A DNA stretch of 64,000 bases from contig CAIIXF020000008.1 of assembly GCA_903813345.2 (NCBI GenBank), positions 34,248,867 through 34,312,866 of the forward strand, read 5' to 3'. The notes under the pieces are model-generated. The model did not search any database, was not told the DNA's origin, and saw only the letters and a list, made by a program, of their open reading frames with translations. Made by a program: the position numbers and the translations under genes. Shown here in pieces: positions 1-13,465 of this stretch; within the stretch, counting starts at the first letter, position 1, and the number at the start of each line of letters is the position of its first letter. The DNA comes from Owenia fusiformis (taxonomy: Eukaryota; Annelida; Polychaeta; Sabellida; Oweniidae).

Positions 1-851
1 AATTTTTATTTACATAAACTTTATATTAGAGCTTGAAAATGTAAAAACAATATATGTCAACATATTGCGTTTTGGAGCGATGTGCAGGTTTAAATAATCC
101 AAACACTTTCAATGTCTTATATTCAGATTTTAGAAACTTTAACATTCATTTTTTACAACTTATCTGTTTATCTTTCCTTCAACAATTATTACTAATGTAC
201 TTTTGTAAATTGGAGAATCAAATAAAAAATATGGAAAAACATTATTTTGAGTATGACACTTCATGTTAGAAAATTGACGCAAATTACGCCCATTAATGAC
301 AATAACATGATTACTCAGATGGCTTGTAGATTTGCATGGCGTGATATCCAAACAATAAGCCCCGAAGGACTTCTGGGCGGACAAGATAATAGCCACTAAT
401 GATTATAATAATGACAATCTGCAAATTATTACAGCCAGTATAATATTTACTGTACCTAATAGTGAATCACACCCAAGTCAATATTTTCAAAACTGATTTT
501 CTCTCAATAATATCTCATCAACCTCAAAACATGTACAAGGTGTCAACTAAATATGTAGCTCCCTTAATTTCAAGAGAATGAACTTTTGTGCATAAAAGTG
601 CATCTAGTTGAGCTAGATGCCAAAAACTTCTTGTGGAGTTGCTTTGTGAAGCCTAGTTTTGATGTGCTAAAGTGCAATTCAGATATCATGTAGAGAATAA
701 AAGTTATCCAACATTATGTGGGTGTTAAAGCTAAGGAGGAGAACATATTTATTTGACACCCTGTACATGTATAGAAAGAGTAATTTCATAATTTCTTATA
801 TGTGCTGCAACTTTAATTAGATTAATTTTACAATATGAACATGGGTGGAGT

Positions 852-1655
852 ATGGTAGGAGTAGGTGAGGCAACTACGAGGGAGGAAACTACAGGTGAGG
901 CAACTAAAGGTGAGGTAACTACAGGTGAGGCAACTACAGGCGAGGCAACTTCAGGTGAGGGAACTACAGGTGAGGCAACTACCAGTGAGGCAACTACAGG
1001 TGAGGGAACTACAGGTGAGGCAACTACAGGCGAGGCAAATACAGGCGAGGCAACTTCAGGTGAGGGAACTACAAGTGAGGCAACTACCAGTGAGGCAACT
1101 ACAGGTGAGGGAACTACAGGTGAGGTAACTACAGGCGAGGCAACTACAGGCGAGGCAACTTCAGGTGAGGGAACTACAGGTGAGGCAACTACAGGCGAGG
1201 CAAATACAGGTGAGGCAACTACAGGTGAGGGAACTACCAGTGAGGCAACTTAAGGTGAGGGAACTACAGGTGAGGCAACTACAGGCGAGGCAAATACAGG
1301 TGAGGCAACTTCAGGTGAAGGAACTACAGGCGAGGCAACTTCAGGTGAGGGAACTACAGGTGAGGTAACTACAGGTGAGGCAACTACAGAAGAGGCAAAT
1401 ACAGGTGAGGCAACTACAGGTGAGGGAACTACAGGCGAGGCAACTTCAGGTGAGGGAACTACAGGTGAGGCAACTACAGGCAAGGCAAATACAGGTGAGG
1501 CAACTACAGGTGAGGCAACTACAGGCGAGGCAACTTCAGGTGAGGGAACTACAGGTGAGGCAACTACAGGTGAGGGAACTACAGGTGAGGCAACTTCAGG
1601 TGAGGGAACTACAGGTGAGGTAACTACAGGCAAGGCAACTACAGGCGAGGCAACT
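852..1655 (+). repeat. 15-bp minisatellite (GGTGAGGCAACTACA)n, long allele
   Basis: About 54 tandem copies of a 15-bp unit, varying mainly at GGT/GGC, GCA/GGA and ACTACA/ACTTCA. The unit is a multiple of three, so long frames stay open: Gly-Glu-Ala-Thr-Thr from 852 to 1253 on the plus strand and a Val-Ala-Ser-Pro frame on the minus strand. No start context, splice sites or nonrepetitive coding sequence flank it, so I read it as a noncoding minisatellite. The paralogous array at 30575-30785 has only about 14 units. Confidence 0.9.
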
Positions 1656-2336
1656 GCCTTTCCAAAAAATACATTTCCTCAGATGTTTTTCAAATAAAAC
1701 TACATATAAAGAAATGAAATCCAATGCAGAAATAAACCTTATCGATCCTTATCAAAATTTTTCAGCTAATGTTTTTATCCTCACACTCTTGATGAAATGA
1801 TAGCCAGAATTATACATGTAAAATATAAAAGTGTCTTGCATATATTTTTATATCCAAAACTCGATTGACTCGATTTCTTTTAATTAATTTAATTAACGGG
1901 AATTTTTTGATGATTACTTATCGGCTGTTAACATCCTTAGGTTAAAATCTGAATTATTATTCAATTTACTATTCAAAGCACTTGTTTTTTAAATTCATGA
2001 AGTGTCTGAATTTTAAATCCATACTTCATACTAATTGAGTTCTTCGGAATTATCTAAATTCCACTTGTGATACCATGACAACCATGTCATGTTTCACATG
2101 GTAACCATGGCATTTTTATTGAAGAGGTTAAAAAACTATGTGATATTATTGCAATGTATTTTAATCTCATAGACCTCAATTTCAGCCATGATGGTTTCAA
2201 AATTTCCGTAAATAATTTGCACTAAAATGTTACATCAGAACACAAACTTGAATGTTCATGATCAGTGATGCCATCTTTCCTATGATGTTACTAATAATTT
2301 AATAAGAGAATATTTATATTATGGATTTTCATTTAA

Positions 2337-3353
2337 AGGAACATTCCTGGCCAAACCTTTTCTATCCTGATGTGATAGCTATAATCATATATATACTTTC
2401 CATATTTAGCAAAACATGGGGAAATGTTTTAATATAGTCAATATTGATAATTTAAGAATGTAGTGCTCATTTCCAGTAAGCTGCCATCTTTTAAGATTTT
2501 ACTCAGGAAGTGATGTCATCGACTCTCAACTTTCATGACCTTGCATATAACAGTATAGGAAAATATCACAATATCACTTCTAGATGAGTGATCCTTACTT
2601 TATGCGCAAAACTATGTTCAGAGCTTGTCAGCTTAGAATAAAAGAAGAGACTTTTAGAAGGATTAAATCATAGACAAAATTGAAAAAGAATATTCAGCTG
2701 CTTTTGTAATTCTTAATAGCTCCTTATAGTGTTATATGCAAAGTTGAGAGTCGATGACATCACTTCCTGAGTGAAATATTAAAAGATGGCAGCCAACTGG
2801 AATTCGGCACTACATTTTCAAGTGATCAATATTGACCATATCAAAACATTTTTCCCTGTTTTGCTAAATATGGAAAGTATATATATGGTTATAGCTACCA
2901 TATTAGGGGAGGCATCAAAAGATCAATGTCTGATAGAAAACTAAATAAATCTAGTTTGGGGGGGAGGGGGTCAAAGCTATTTCAGTTTGCTATCCGACAA
3001 ATTTCAACATTTAAATTTTTCGCAATTTCGACTCGAAATGCCTTGGAATGGTTTAAAAATAAAGACTTTACCAGATGCCTTCTTCACCAAGATGCATGCA
3101 ACATGGAATATTATGCCTATTGTTGTTGGCACATGTTTTAAGAATCATAAATAAGTTATAGTACTGGCCCCATGAAAGTCCAAATTGAGTCGCTAAAACA
3201 TGTGAAAAGTCCGCGATCAACTTTCACTGTATTTAGTTTTGAGGGGGAGGGGGGGGGGTCCAACTCAAAACTAGATTTATTTAGTTTCCTATCAGACATT
3301 GAACTTTTGATGCCTCCCCTTAGGAGAGAAATGGTCTGGCCAGGAATATTCCT
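2337..3353. mobile_element. TTAA-flanked nested-palindrome element (1017 bp)
   Basis: Ends are AGGAACATTCCTGGCCA and its near-complement TGGCCAGGAATATTCCT, flanked by TTAA on both sides (2333-2336, 3354-3357). Copy B has a single TTAA at the matching place (about 31467), so the empty site is seen directly. Inside are two further inverted pairs: about 2385-2555 against 2725-2905 (around AGATGGCAGC and GTCGATGACATCACTTCC), and about 2903-2965 against 3255-3325 (around AAACTAAATAAATCTAGTTT). The TTAA target is typical of piggyBac-type mobilisation. No transposase is encoded. Confidence 0.85.
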
Positions 3354-3779
3354 TTAAACCAAACATTAACTGAGCTCCATAAATTTAGCCATTTAATGTT
3401 GAAAATCTCCCTTTGAAATTTGAGGGAAATTTTTAAAATCGAAAAATTTTATGTGTATCAATCTCAATGTGATGGAAATAATGTTAGTAATTATCAATCA
3501 ATAAATTTTCTCTTTTTTGTCATCATAAAAGTTGACATAATGTATTTTTCTTGTTTAAAATTGATGAAAAGGCTGGTGAAATAGTTGCTGGGAATGGATC
3601 GGGGTGGCAGACGTCATGCAGGAACAACATTTATCTCAGTACCCACTGCCCACCTTTTAGACTATAAGACTACTGTATCCTTTTGAATTTCCATAAGTTT
3701 AGAACATCCAAGGCTAAAAAGAAAATGTTGACATTTTACCTAATTGTTGCTACTCACCTATAAGACTACCTTTCTGGGA

Positions 3780-6216
3780 TCATGCATAGTAGTTTGGAGA
3801 AACGAGTAAATCGGTAAGCACGACTAGCTGATCATCAGTGAATTTCTGCTTATGGTCCTGCCAGTTATCGTGATGAGTACGCCTAAAATCTGACAAAGTC
3901 TTTTTCACTGTCATCTGAAAATATATAAAGACAGCACTAAATTACTTATTTTTCTTACTAGTGGTACTTTATTGTTACTTGACATTATACTTTTATATGC
4001 CATTTAATGTCAGTATTAGTCATGACATTATTGTAAATAAACCTTTTCCGGATAAAACAAAAAAAGAAAAAAGTGGGCATATTGGGGATAAGTTTCCAAG
4101 AAACTGTCTCAAATTGACAATAAAGCTTTCATTATTCCACGTAATAACTATTTTCTAAAAAGCCCAATACTTGCTTCAGCTTTATCTTGGTTAAACCTTT
4201 TAGTTTTTAGTGCTTATCTGTCAGATTAATTATGTTAAATTAGGACTGTGCTTTTTGAAAATATTTTTCTGACACTTAACACTCTCTGTCAAGTCTACTT
4301 CCTTCATCATCACACTATTAATTTATTATAATGAAAGCAACAAAAGTACTTTGCAGTACTGTAAATACACAACAACAAATGAAAAGTTTATCAGTGAAGG
4401 CTTTTTCCATAAGAAATCTATTTCAGATCTACGTTTACAGAAACACTTTTCACGAAAATATCAATGCTGCATCGATTGTGTTTCAATTGTGTTTTATTGG
4501 AAATGATTTCTAAATTTCTAAATAGGAGACATCTATTTATAATTTTCATAATTTTCTAGAATTTCCTTACAATGGATCTTTCCAAAAAATCATGAAAAAG
4601 GAGATTCAGACAAAAAAGCATGTTTTGAATTTTATTTAGTTCATAAGTAATTAAGTTTATTTTTGGTTATATTTTAATTAAGCCTCTCATGGTTCGCTCT
4701 TTAATCGAGAAGGTACGAAAATATGTACTTAAAAAGCCCTCAAAAAGGACAAAAGGTGTGAAAATCCCCATGTTAAACCTATGGGGGAAAACAAGGAAGT
4801 ATGAATTTGTTCCTCAGCAAACTGCATCATGGGAAATATATTGACCTTATAAGGAAAATCTTTCACATCTCCTCTTTTGAAGAGGGAACAACGAATACAA
4901 CAATTAGACTAACCTGAATTGGTTGTGGGTCATCTAGGTGGTTACTAAGGTCCATTAAAACTTGTGGCATAAATTCTGGAACATCGTAAGGATACGCCTG
5001 AACAAGTGCACTCAGGCCGAGTATCCCAGCATGCCTCTTGATAAGGGATTCTATCGAGATGGGAACTTGTTGCTGACGTTTCTGTTTCTTCACCTTTGTG
5101 CTGCTTAGCTTCTCAAAGTGTGTCTAAAAATTATAAATTAATAGAGGCATTAAGGTAGGTGCAGTATAGTGAGTAATCTGCTTAATAATCCTGAGGACTA
5201 AAAATAGATGGCATTATACTCAGTGGATACAATAAAATCTTACACGGCAGGAAACACCATGCAATCCACTTGTGATGTGCCATCTATATTTGTCACCAAG
5301 TGTGAAGTTTCTACAAGTTAGCTTTATATTTTGATGATACATCCCAAATATGTCCCATCTTTTATTTTACCAATTCAATGTTAGATCTTTATCAACTAAA
5401 CTAAATATTTTAGCTTCATATCCTCATATGACAATACAAAAATTCAATATCTTTTTAATGTTCATTAACACAATTCATTATGTCACTCCTTTTAAGGACT
5501 AACAAACCTACCAGCATTTGTTTATCAATCTTCAGGTATCCACAGTGTAAAAATCCACCAAGAGTCACTGCTGCAGCTTCCCTGACCTCCAACTGATCAT
5601 CCACCAATAGATGGAGCACAACGTCCTTGATCTGGTCAAGGTGTTCTGTTTGGAGAACAGTAAATAGATTGTAGAAGACAAATGCCTGGATGAACGTCAA
5701 TACAGCAGTTCTTGCACGCCAGATTCCAAGTCCAGATATCTGAAATATGAACAGATACTGTTCAATTTTGACATATTTGACAAGATTTTAAGTGAATAAT
5801 ATGACTCTAAGAATTTATGCCATGAACCATCATAGATCATTTTAACTTATACTGTGAAAGCATAGAATACACAAAGTGTAACAATTTCAATCAATCTTCC
5901 AATTTGCGATAGAAAATCAAGATGAACAAAAGTAAACTATAATCACAACACATGCTCTTTCTTGCTCCCTTTTATTGTGATTTAGAATTTATTTTCTTGA
6001 CATAAAGTACCTCTTTAATGACATGTAGTACATGTTGAACATTCTCTGTTCTCTGGAGTGTATGGGCCATTAGATGTAGGGCAGTTTGGCACTCAGCTTT
6101 AAGCTCATCATCTGTAGTGTCTTGGACATAGATACAGATCAATGGCAAGAACTTCAACATATCTGGTGGTAAGGTGTACAGCATGCGCCCCATACTACCA
6201 CTGATCCATTTAAGGG
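3780..6216 (-). CDS. PSME4: Proteasome activator subunit 4 (PA200), last four exons, copy A
   Basis: The product family is PA200/Blm10, a large HEAT-repeat ring that caps the 20S proteasome and opens its gate with a C-terminal Tyr-Tyr-X tail. Four exons read on the minus strand: 6216-6011, 5739-5512, 5123-4914 and 3914-3780, each with AG/GT borders and one continuous frame. They encode [25 protein letters not shown], the [20 protein letters not shown] segment and a final exon, with FRRTHHDNW in its middle, that ends LVSPNYYA then stop, a close match to animal PSME4 C-termini as I remember them. The tail YYA is intact. No further 5' exon is visible between 6217 and the LTR element at 7859, so this is either the end of a gene with a very long intron or a duplicated 3' fragment. 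Exon lengths (206, 228, 210, 135) equal those of copy B. Confidence 0.85.
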
Positions 6217-7858
6217 CTGAAATCAGATAAATACGACATTAATATAATAGATAAAAACTTCAACATATCTGGTAGTAAGGCGTACAGCATCAATATTACA
6301 TAACATTAATGTGTTTTTGCAAAATATGTTGTTAATCCAAACTACAGGTATTAAATTCAAATAAAGTCAGAAAATATATTACTCTATTTATTGCTCTTAT
6401 CGATGTCACTAAGCGCCAAATTAAAGCATAAATCAAATACAAAACAAACATGTAAAATTCAACTGAACAAACAAAGATACAAAACTTTTTTAATACAGAT
6501 CACTTGGTCTTAACACTTCTGTGTGAGAATAAATCGCTCCAATAATAATATACATCGGAGGAGATTTTACATTTCACTAAGGAAATTAGGAAAGGTAATT
6601 AGGAAAACAATAATAACTTTTGTAACATTTAGTACGCTGCTCCAATTGGATTCGTTCAACAAATTCCGTAAGTAGAAATACAAAATTAACTTTTAAGAAA
6701 CTACTTCAAATTCACTGGTAAAAATAACTAAGAGAAACTTATCCATTTCAGGGCTGAAATCAACTTATCAAGTGAAGGTATTGGCCATTACCTTTGCATC
6801 AAACATGGCGAACAGTAATTGTCGATTTCGATATTTTTAGATTTCATTGAATTAAACTACTTTATAGTTAACGTTATGCTTTGATATTTTAACCAAACCA
6901 AGGTCATATTTATGCTAATATAGGTTGAATTTATTGCCATGTTTATACACCTTAAGGTCACACAAATACTTGGGCATTCTCCAGTAGTACTTGTCACTTC
7001 CATAATACATTTCTTGCAAATGAAAAATCAATTCAATTGATCTAAGGAGCCCTCTCTCAGGAGCCTCTTTCTACTCCAACAACAAGAAGGATGCTTTAAC
7101 TGTGAGAGTGCTTCATCTCATGCAATCTTACATTTCCTTTACATTTTCTTACAGTTGAAAAGACAAGATTTTAAGAGAAAAATCCAATGTGGCCACCTTA
7201 ACATTTAGCAGGACTTAGCCTAAAGACTAAGTAGTTTGAGATTTTCACACAAAAAACCATTCCTGGAAATTTAAATCGATCTGTCAACTGCTTTGCCAGG
7301 AAAAGTGTAGACAATACTTTACAGAGAGGATTCCAAGATGGAAAATCCAAAATGACCACCTTAAAATTTACCCAGAATGCAGAAAAACTAATAAGTTCCA
7401 AGATTTTCATACTACCCTGAAAATTTAAAAAGAAAGTTTAGCTCTCTGGAGTCGAACAAGTTTATTTTGGTCAGTCAAAACCTGCTTGTGAAATCCTTGA
7501 AACATTTGAACTCTTAATCATTTTTATTTATTCAATATACTGATGTATTTGTATTAAGCCTATTTGCTATTCTTCTTTGACCAAACGGTGGTGAGTTGAC
7601 AGTAGATTTGGATATTTTATCTTTCACTTTCACTTGGTGCATTGCCCTACCCCTCTTTTTATCTTTTCTGTGATATGTATATCTTCTAATCTATAACGAC
7701 ACTCTATGAACCGTTGAAATGGCACAAAATCCTCCAATTTCTTTCTGCAAGACTTCTTTTGTTCAAATAATGTTATAATTTTTTCCATTTCCCTATTTGA
7801 TAAGCTTGGCATCTTGTCTCATTGAAATGACCTTTACAACTGACTGATTTCATACACT
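6217..7858. other. PSME4 upstream/intron region with decayed exon-start fragments
   Basis: No gene is supported here. Positions 6245-6290 repeat part of the PSME4 exon start (ACTTCAACATATCTGGTAG, then GTACAGCAT), and about 6744-6770 carries another short piece (CCATTTCAGGGCTGAAATCA). These look like one or two decayed units of the 105-bp array that is expanded in copy B at 34373-36770. An open frame at 7630-7812 (minus) begins MPSLSNREMEKII and vaguely resembles a transposase helix-turn-helix, but it is too short to name. Confidence 0.6.
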
Positions 7859-8202
7859 TGTTGTGCTTGGCTTTGAGAGGATTTGTGGATTGGTACTAAT
7901 AGGTATCAGAGTCGGTAATTAGCATGATTTGGCTAACAAACTGAACAGAAGAACATTAATTGGGTTTCTTAATTGAGCTTCATTCTCAGACTCCGACTCA
8001 ATATACGCCCCTCAGCACCTGGGTTATATTCTATATTCACTGATAAGTCTTTACAATATCTCAAGTTTTATGGTTTTATTACCTTTAGCTGAATAGGAGC
8101 CTTATCAGTGAAGATAGATCAAAGGGAGCAAATATGCTGTTTCATAACCTTAACTTATAAAATATGATGTAAAAATACATGTTGTTCTTTTATGACACAA
8201 CA
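7859..8202 (-). repeat. 3' LTR
   Basis: 344 bp, TG...CA ends, adjacent to a polypurine tract on its inner side when read on the minus strand. It differs from the other LTR at three sites: G/T in AATTGGGTTTC, G/A in ATACGCCCC and T/A in TACATGTTG. Confidence 0.93.
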
Positions 8203-11200
8203 ATACTCCCCACTTCGCTATGGTGAGCTCCTGCGAGCCTCAATGGAAGGGGAACTATTGGTATGGTTTTCTCTAAGGATATGAGGTGCTTTGGACACGC
8301 ATTAATTTATTCTTAATGTAATATATTTTTTACAAAGTCACAGAAATTTAGTGCCGTGTTAATATTCTTCTAAAAAATCTAAAATAATGAAATACTTAGT
8401 CTCAAACGAATTAAAAAAATGTAGATTTAACGTATCATAGATGTTTTGCTTTTTGAAATTAAACTCAACTAACAGAACCCTTGTGCCATATAGTGTTTTA
8501 AAGTCCTTAGTGTTCATGTGCCTTGTATTGGTCACAGAATATCTGCTTTGTTGTTGTTGCTGTTGTTGGTATCTTCTTTTGGCACTAGTAAACAGTATTA
8601 GTATGCAGTTGACACGTACAAAACTTAGGAAATGTAAGAGTACATACCAGCTGTTTTCCTTTCTATGAACTGAGAGTGAAAAAATATATAATCTTATAAA
8701 TGGGGAAAAATTATAAGCTCTGTCACACTTTTGTTCTTACTGCATAACCATAACGTTTTTATAATGGTGAATACTTTAACTTCTCAACATGACCTAGATA
8801 TATTTACATGTAGCTTGCACTTTTCCTATTTTCCTGTATGCCTAGATCTATATAGCGATTGGGCCATAAGGTAAATATTAATTTCCACTTAGGTATTATA
8901 TTGTGGAGTGCAGCCTATTATTTTTTATTGTTATGTGTTCCTATTGTTGAGAGTAAAAGATACGATTTAAAATCTTATAAATAAATGCTGCAGTATTTAT
9001 GACACGTGCTGAGAAGCTTATTCCTCTACAAAAAATGACTTGTTTCGTTTATTTTACAAAATGTTTTACAGCTAGTAGGTAACTCTTAGGTATTTCTTTG
9101 TTTTAATTTGTTTACTTAAATGTCCGACGGGTTTCTGTTAGCATTTTTTTCATTTCTTTTACAAAAAATATTACAATCATGAATTCTCAAGTTGATTTCT
9201 ATTGGCACTTTACAATGTGTTATATACCTTAACTATATTACCAATATATTTATATGACTACTCTAGTGGTTATAAATAGACCCCACTTAACAACTTTACA
9301 ATCCACCAATTAAATTTATTATTTACACCTCTTCAGGTTTTAAGTTTAAGTCAGTAATCTTTCTTATCAATTAAATTTGAAATATGCGCATATTTTCTAA
9401 ACTATCTGTGAGGCAATATGTGCTTTCACAGTACTAAAAAACACAAAAATTGTTTGTTATAATTAGATATTAGGGTAGAAATAACTTACTTTATAACTCT
9501 ACAATTTCAGGCCATATAACCTTGCAAGATTTACAATGGTAACATTTACTTGTTTCACTTAAAGGCGGAAACTTGTAGACTCTAAGCACCAGTCCACTTC
9601 TACCCACAAAAATATGTGTTGGGACTCATGTCCTTAAACAGTTAATTCAGTTTTCATATAATACAATTGGTCATATATATAATTACACGAAAAAATATGT
9701 AACAAATAGTCCTCTAATACACATCATATACATTTTAACAAATACTTTCTCATACACCACTTGCATACGCACTATACCTATCCACTCATATTTCCATCCT
9801 ACATTCCATATTCTACATTCAACATTCTACAACATTTTACATTCTCCCCCACTTTCTTAAAGTGAAATTAAAGATTTCACTAGGAGAAAGGGTGGAAAGA
9901 GTACTTAAGTAATTAAAGTGTGTGTGCAGATAGATTGGAGCCTTCATGGCCAATGTCATCATCTATAGGTTCATCATCTACAGGGATGTCATTATCATTC
10001 TAATGTTTACAGTACTTAACTAAAAATTTCTTAACTACTGAAAATAAAGATTTAGATAGAATTAAAGATATATCCTAAAAGGATAATTCAAAAAAACATA
10101 AGACCAGTCTGATTTACGGGCCTGATGCATGCCGGTCGAAGCGTGAAAAAAGTATTTTTTCCCCTAATAATTGCAATGAAATGAATGAATTTTCAAATGA
10201 AATCGCTTTAATTGGGAAGTCAATATAATCCGCCATATGAGCAAGACCGTAATCAACACGCATAAAATGAGTACAGGGGAAAAATCACAGAATATGCCCA
10301 TTGTTGCATATATTTGGTCAAAATCGGTCCTGTATTTGAAACGAAATGCAAAAAAAGATTAAAACGTTGCATCTCCAATAGGATACTAATTTCTTGCCCC
10401 TCTTCAAAATCAAATTTATTTTAATGTTAGTAGCGAATAAGTACTCACAAGCGTGAATTGTATTCAATTACCATTTTATTTAGGCCAATACAGTCATAAA
10501 TATAACAATGGAGAATTTGAACAGTTAAGTGTTTGAGTTTAATCTTGAATTGGCCTTTATTGATCATTCTACAAACTTTATATGTCTCTTCAGGGTAATG
10601 GTGAGATAAAATGCGAAGTAGTGAATGATGGTGTAACCAAATGGACTTCAAATATATACACAATCAGTGGATAAGACGTTTATGGTTTCACAATAGGAAG
10701 GACGTCTCTTCACTATGATCAGCACATAAACCGTTTTATGATCCCCCAATTACTGATATAATACTGAAGCCAATTGGTAACACATCTCATTCCCTGACTT
10801 TTTCAATTTTGGGCTTTATCTATTTAACAGAAATTAGAAGCTACTTTTGTTGTCAAAAAATAACCTCAATTGTCGGTATTGTACTAAATATCATACATGT
10901 ATATTATCTGAAAACAATTTTAACTTTGGAAAAAAAGATAACACTCTCCTACTTACTTAATATAACTCAATTTTTAATTTGATTTCATATTAATTTTAGC
11001 TTATTTTGTAGCTTGACACCGTCTCTCCCCTGCCTTCTGCAAGTTGTATGTAGTGTAGTATGGTGCATCTAATAATTGAAATTGTTTGTACTATGGACAG
11101 TATGAACCAATTACTTTACAATCTAAGTAATTACCATAAACCGTTTGCTGTGGGTATTGAAGTTTTCATTCATAAAAATATCATACAATATAAATCTTTC

Positions 11201-12680
11201 TCGCATTCTTTGTAATATCAACATTTTGCCTCAATACATATCCATTTCATCTTAAAAGGGAATGTAGAATTAATAACGGGTTACTGTTTATGGCGTCTAC
11301 TCCCCCATAAACACCCGGTCCATGCAACCATTAGGAGTTTTAACTAAATTTTAAGTGGTAAGTTGTACAGTTTGTAATTGGACTTTTACACGTAACCTAC
11401 TTTACCCCCCTTTTGGTCGCCGCTACTTGGGTCTATCTCTTTTTACAGAAAAATTGAACTAGACGGGCCCTTCTAAGTTCAAATTACCAAGTAGGTCATC
11501 ATTGTGACTAGGTAGCTTATACCATAGTCTAAGTACGTACTTCTAGAAAAATCCTCATAATATGTCCATGTCCCTTATCTATTTACCAAAATATCCTTCA
11601 AATTTACGCCTTTAGGGTAACGTACTAACCTAATAGTTCTCAAAATTGATAAGTAGTCCAGTACAGATCTTAGTGAAATGACAGGGCTCAATACATTAAA
11701 CAAGACAGACATAACCTCCCCAATCAACCACGGTCTGCTGTAAACAGTATAAGGTCTTTGTTTGTTTATCAATATTTACTTTTAACAGATTTAAATTATC
11801 GATTATGTCAAGACACCACAGGGTAGCTGTTCATATGGACTTCAAAATTGAATGGAGTAGGTTATACCCTAATTCGGCTCTAGTATGTTGATACTACAAA
11901 AAATGGTCTCAATATCGCCTCAAGATAATCTTAAAATAATCCAACATAATCTCAATATAATCTCAATTTCCCTTACTAATGTGTGCGTCCTACCCACAAC
12001 ACTTTCTACCACTAATTTTTCCTATAATTTCTCATATCTCATTTTCTAATTTGTCAAGCAAATACCAGGTTTGAAATGGTAATCTATAACTATAATTTCA
12101 AGCTATACAAAAGAGCAAGTATTGCAAGGGTATTCATCAAGCGCAGAGATGGTATAAAATTACTACCATGACCCTCATATTTCATTATCTAGTACCTAAG
12201 CAGATCGTTCTCAGGTAATAAAATTATGACAAAACATAATGACCAATGCCACTGAACAAAAAAACATACACTTGTTTCAATCAAAGACGGAAATGATAGA
12301 GAACCTTTATATTCTAACCTAGCTGTTTTCATCAAGCAAAAATATAATTCATGTCCTGTCCATTGTATACATTGCTTATCTGTAATTTTCATTATCTAAA
12401 ATATACAGAATATAAAGATTAATACATATAATTGGCCATGGAAACATTGCATTATTTTTCATTATTGTTATCTGCTTTGGTTCCAGGGCCGTCAATAATA
12501 ATATAATAGTGTTGCATATCGACACACTACAGTTTTCAGTTTACCTTATTTTTTTATTTTGTTTTTTTTATATTTGCATGTTTTCCTCGCTGAGTAGGGG
12601 CTGCCATATATCTTCTTTATTTACTTCATTTCAACATTTTATACTTAACATTTCTTTCTTTGTATTTTTGTTACCCTCAT
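8203..12680 (-). other. Noncoding interior of the LTR element
   Basis: I find no open frame above about 80 codons here and no RNase H or integrase signature. A short CTG/TTG-rich run lies near 8555. The stretch looks like spacer carried between good LTRs, as in large retrotransposon derivatives. Another unrelated insertion inside it cannot be excluded. Confidence 0.55.
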
Positions 12681-12884
12681 TTACATACTTTTACTTTGAT
12701 GCAGTCTTATTAACTCATTTTCTAATAACTTTGAAACTTCTTCTTTGATTATATCTCCACATTTGGAATCAGTCCGATATGGTACGGACCTAAATGGTCT
12801 AGAGCCTGGTTTTAACAGATCAATGGTATGTTCAACACCGCTAACAAGTTTTGGGAGCAGGTGCAAAAATATCTTCACATTCAA
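12681..12884 (-). pseudogene. Truncated Ty3/gypsy reverse transcriptase N-terminus
   Basis: The frame contains VEHTIDLLKPGSRPFRSVPYR followed by an EEVSKLLENELI segment. This is the conserved stretch just before the RT palm in Ty3/gypsy polyproteins (His-Thr-Ile-Asp, then Pro-x-Arg-x-x-Pro-Tyr-Arg). It stops right after the position where the catalytic palm should begin, and no YxDD motif follows, so the enzyme cannot be made from this copy. Confidence 0.75.
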
Positions 12885-13020
12885 CTAGTTAGGTTTTCAA
12901 TTTCAAAACTTGTTCAAATTCTAAGGTATTCGACAGTTTTTAATAATTTTGAGAAAATTCTGAATTTCTGGGAGAGGCCAAAATACATTTTTCGCCAGGC
13001 TCTCGATCATATTTTTTGAT

Positions 13021-13371
13021 TTACTGTCCTCCGAGACATAATGGTCCCGGGAGGTTGGAGTTTAAAGGATCTTTCTTCCTTTTGTTGCAATAATACCTAA
13101 TATGACCTTTTTCATTGCAAGAAAAACAAGTTCTATCTGCATGGGCTTGACGGATGCGGCATCTTTGACGATCGTGGCTTGGTATCCCACAATATTCACA
13201 TTTTTGTGTTTTCCTATTAACAAAAGGTGACTTACCCCGTTTTGTCTGTGTTACGCCTACTGCCTCCTTTTGTACAATAATAATGGTGCGGCGGTCTCCA
13301 TTTGCTGTTATTGTCACCTCCAGTCCTTGTTCTTTTACGTTAGCAGTATCGCCACTCCTTGTAGTCGTCAT
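13021..13371 (-). CDS. Gag-like protein with two CCHC zinc knuckles
   Basis: A 116-codon minus-strand frame just inside the 5' LTR. Two retroelement zinc knuckles follow each other: C-E-Y-C-x4-H-x4-C and C-F-S-C-x4-H-x4-C, with basic residues around them. This is the nucleic-acid-binding nucleocapsid end of a Ty3/gypsy Gag. The matrix and capsid part is missing or too short to see, and no protease follows. The next coding trace, the RT fragment, is in a separate frame about 140 bp away, so an internal deletion is likely. Confidence 0.75.
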   Translation of the reverse strand: MTTTRSGDTANVKEQGLEVTITANGDRRTIIIVQKEAVGVTQTKRGKSPFVNRKTQKCEYCGIPSHDRQRCRIRQAHADRTCFSCNEKGHIRYYCNKRKKDPLNSNLPGPLCLGGQ

Positions 13372-13465
13372 TCTAAATTTCCTCCTTTTCTATCTTCCTA
13401 TCCAGTCGTCAACCAATTTGTCTGCAAAAACTTTCCCTGATCCTATCCGGCTGCTTTCCACCAAT

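Larger units (their letters stand above)
60..6245. repeat. Segmental duplication block A1
   Basis: This stretch is colinear with 29785-34365. Shared landmarks in order are the ATAATCCAA..CACTTTCAATGTC start, the 15-bp GGTGAGGCAACTACA minisatellite, the TTGTGATACCATGACAACCATG segment and all four PSME4 exons with their introns. Both copies carry small substitutions and indels throughout, so the duplication is not recent. Copy A alone has the 1017-bp TTAA element at 2337-3353. The noncoding parts (396-851, 1660-2336, 3354-3779) hold no gene that I can support. Confidence 0.9.

Noticed and set aside
160-396. A 78-codon minus-strand frame also present at 29862-30098
   Set aside because: It is shared because the DNA is duplicated. 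Changes between copies include a shifted stretch of several residues, and I see no motif or splice context.
852-1253. A 133-codon GEATT-repeat open frame as a protein gene
   Set aside because: The frame exists only because the repeat unit is 15 bp. There is no unique coding sequence, start context or splice site, and copy B does not keep an equivalent frame.
7630-7812. Transposase-like helix-turn-helix frame (MPSLSNREMEKII)
   Set aside because: Only a vague resemblance over a short stretch, with no TIR or catalytic region nearby.
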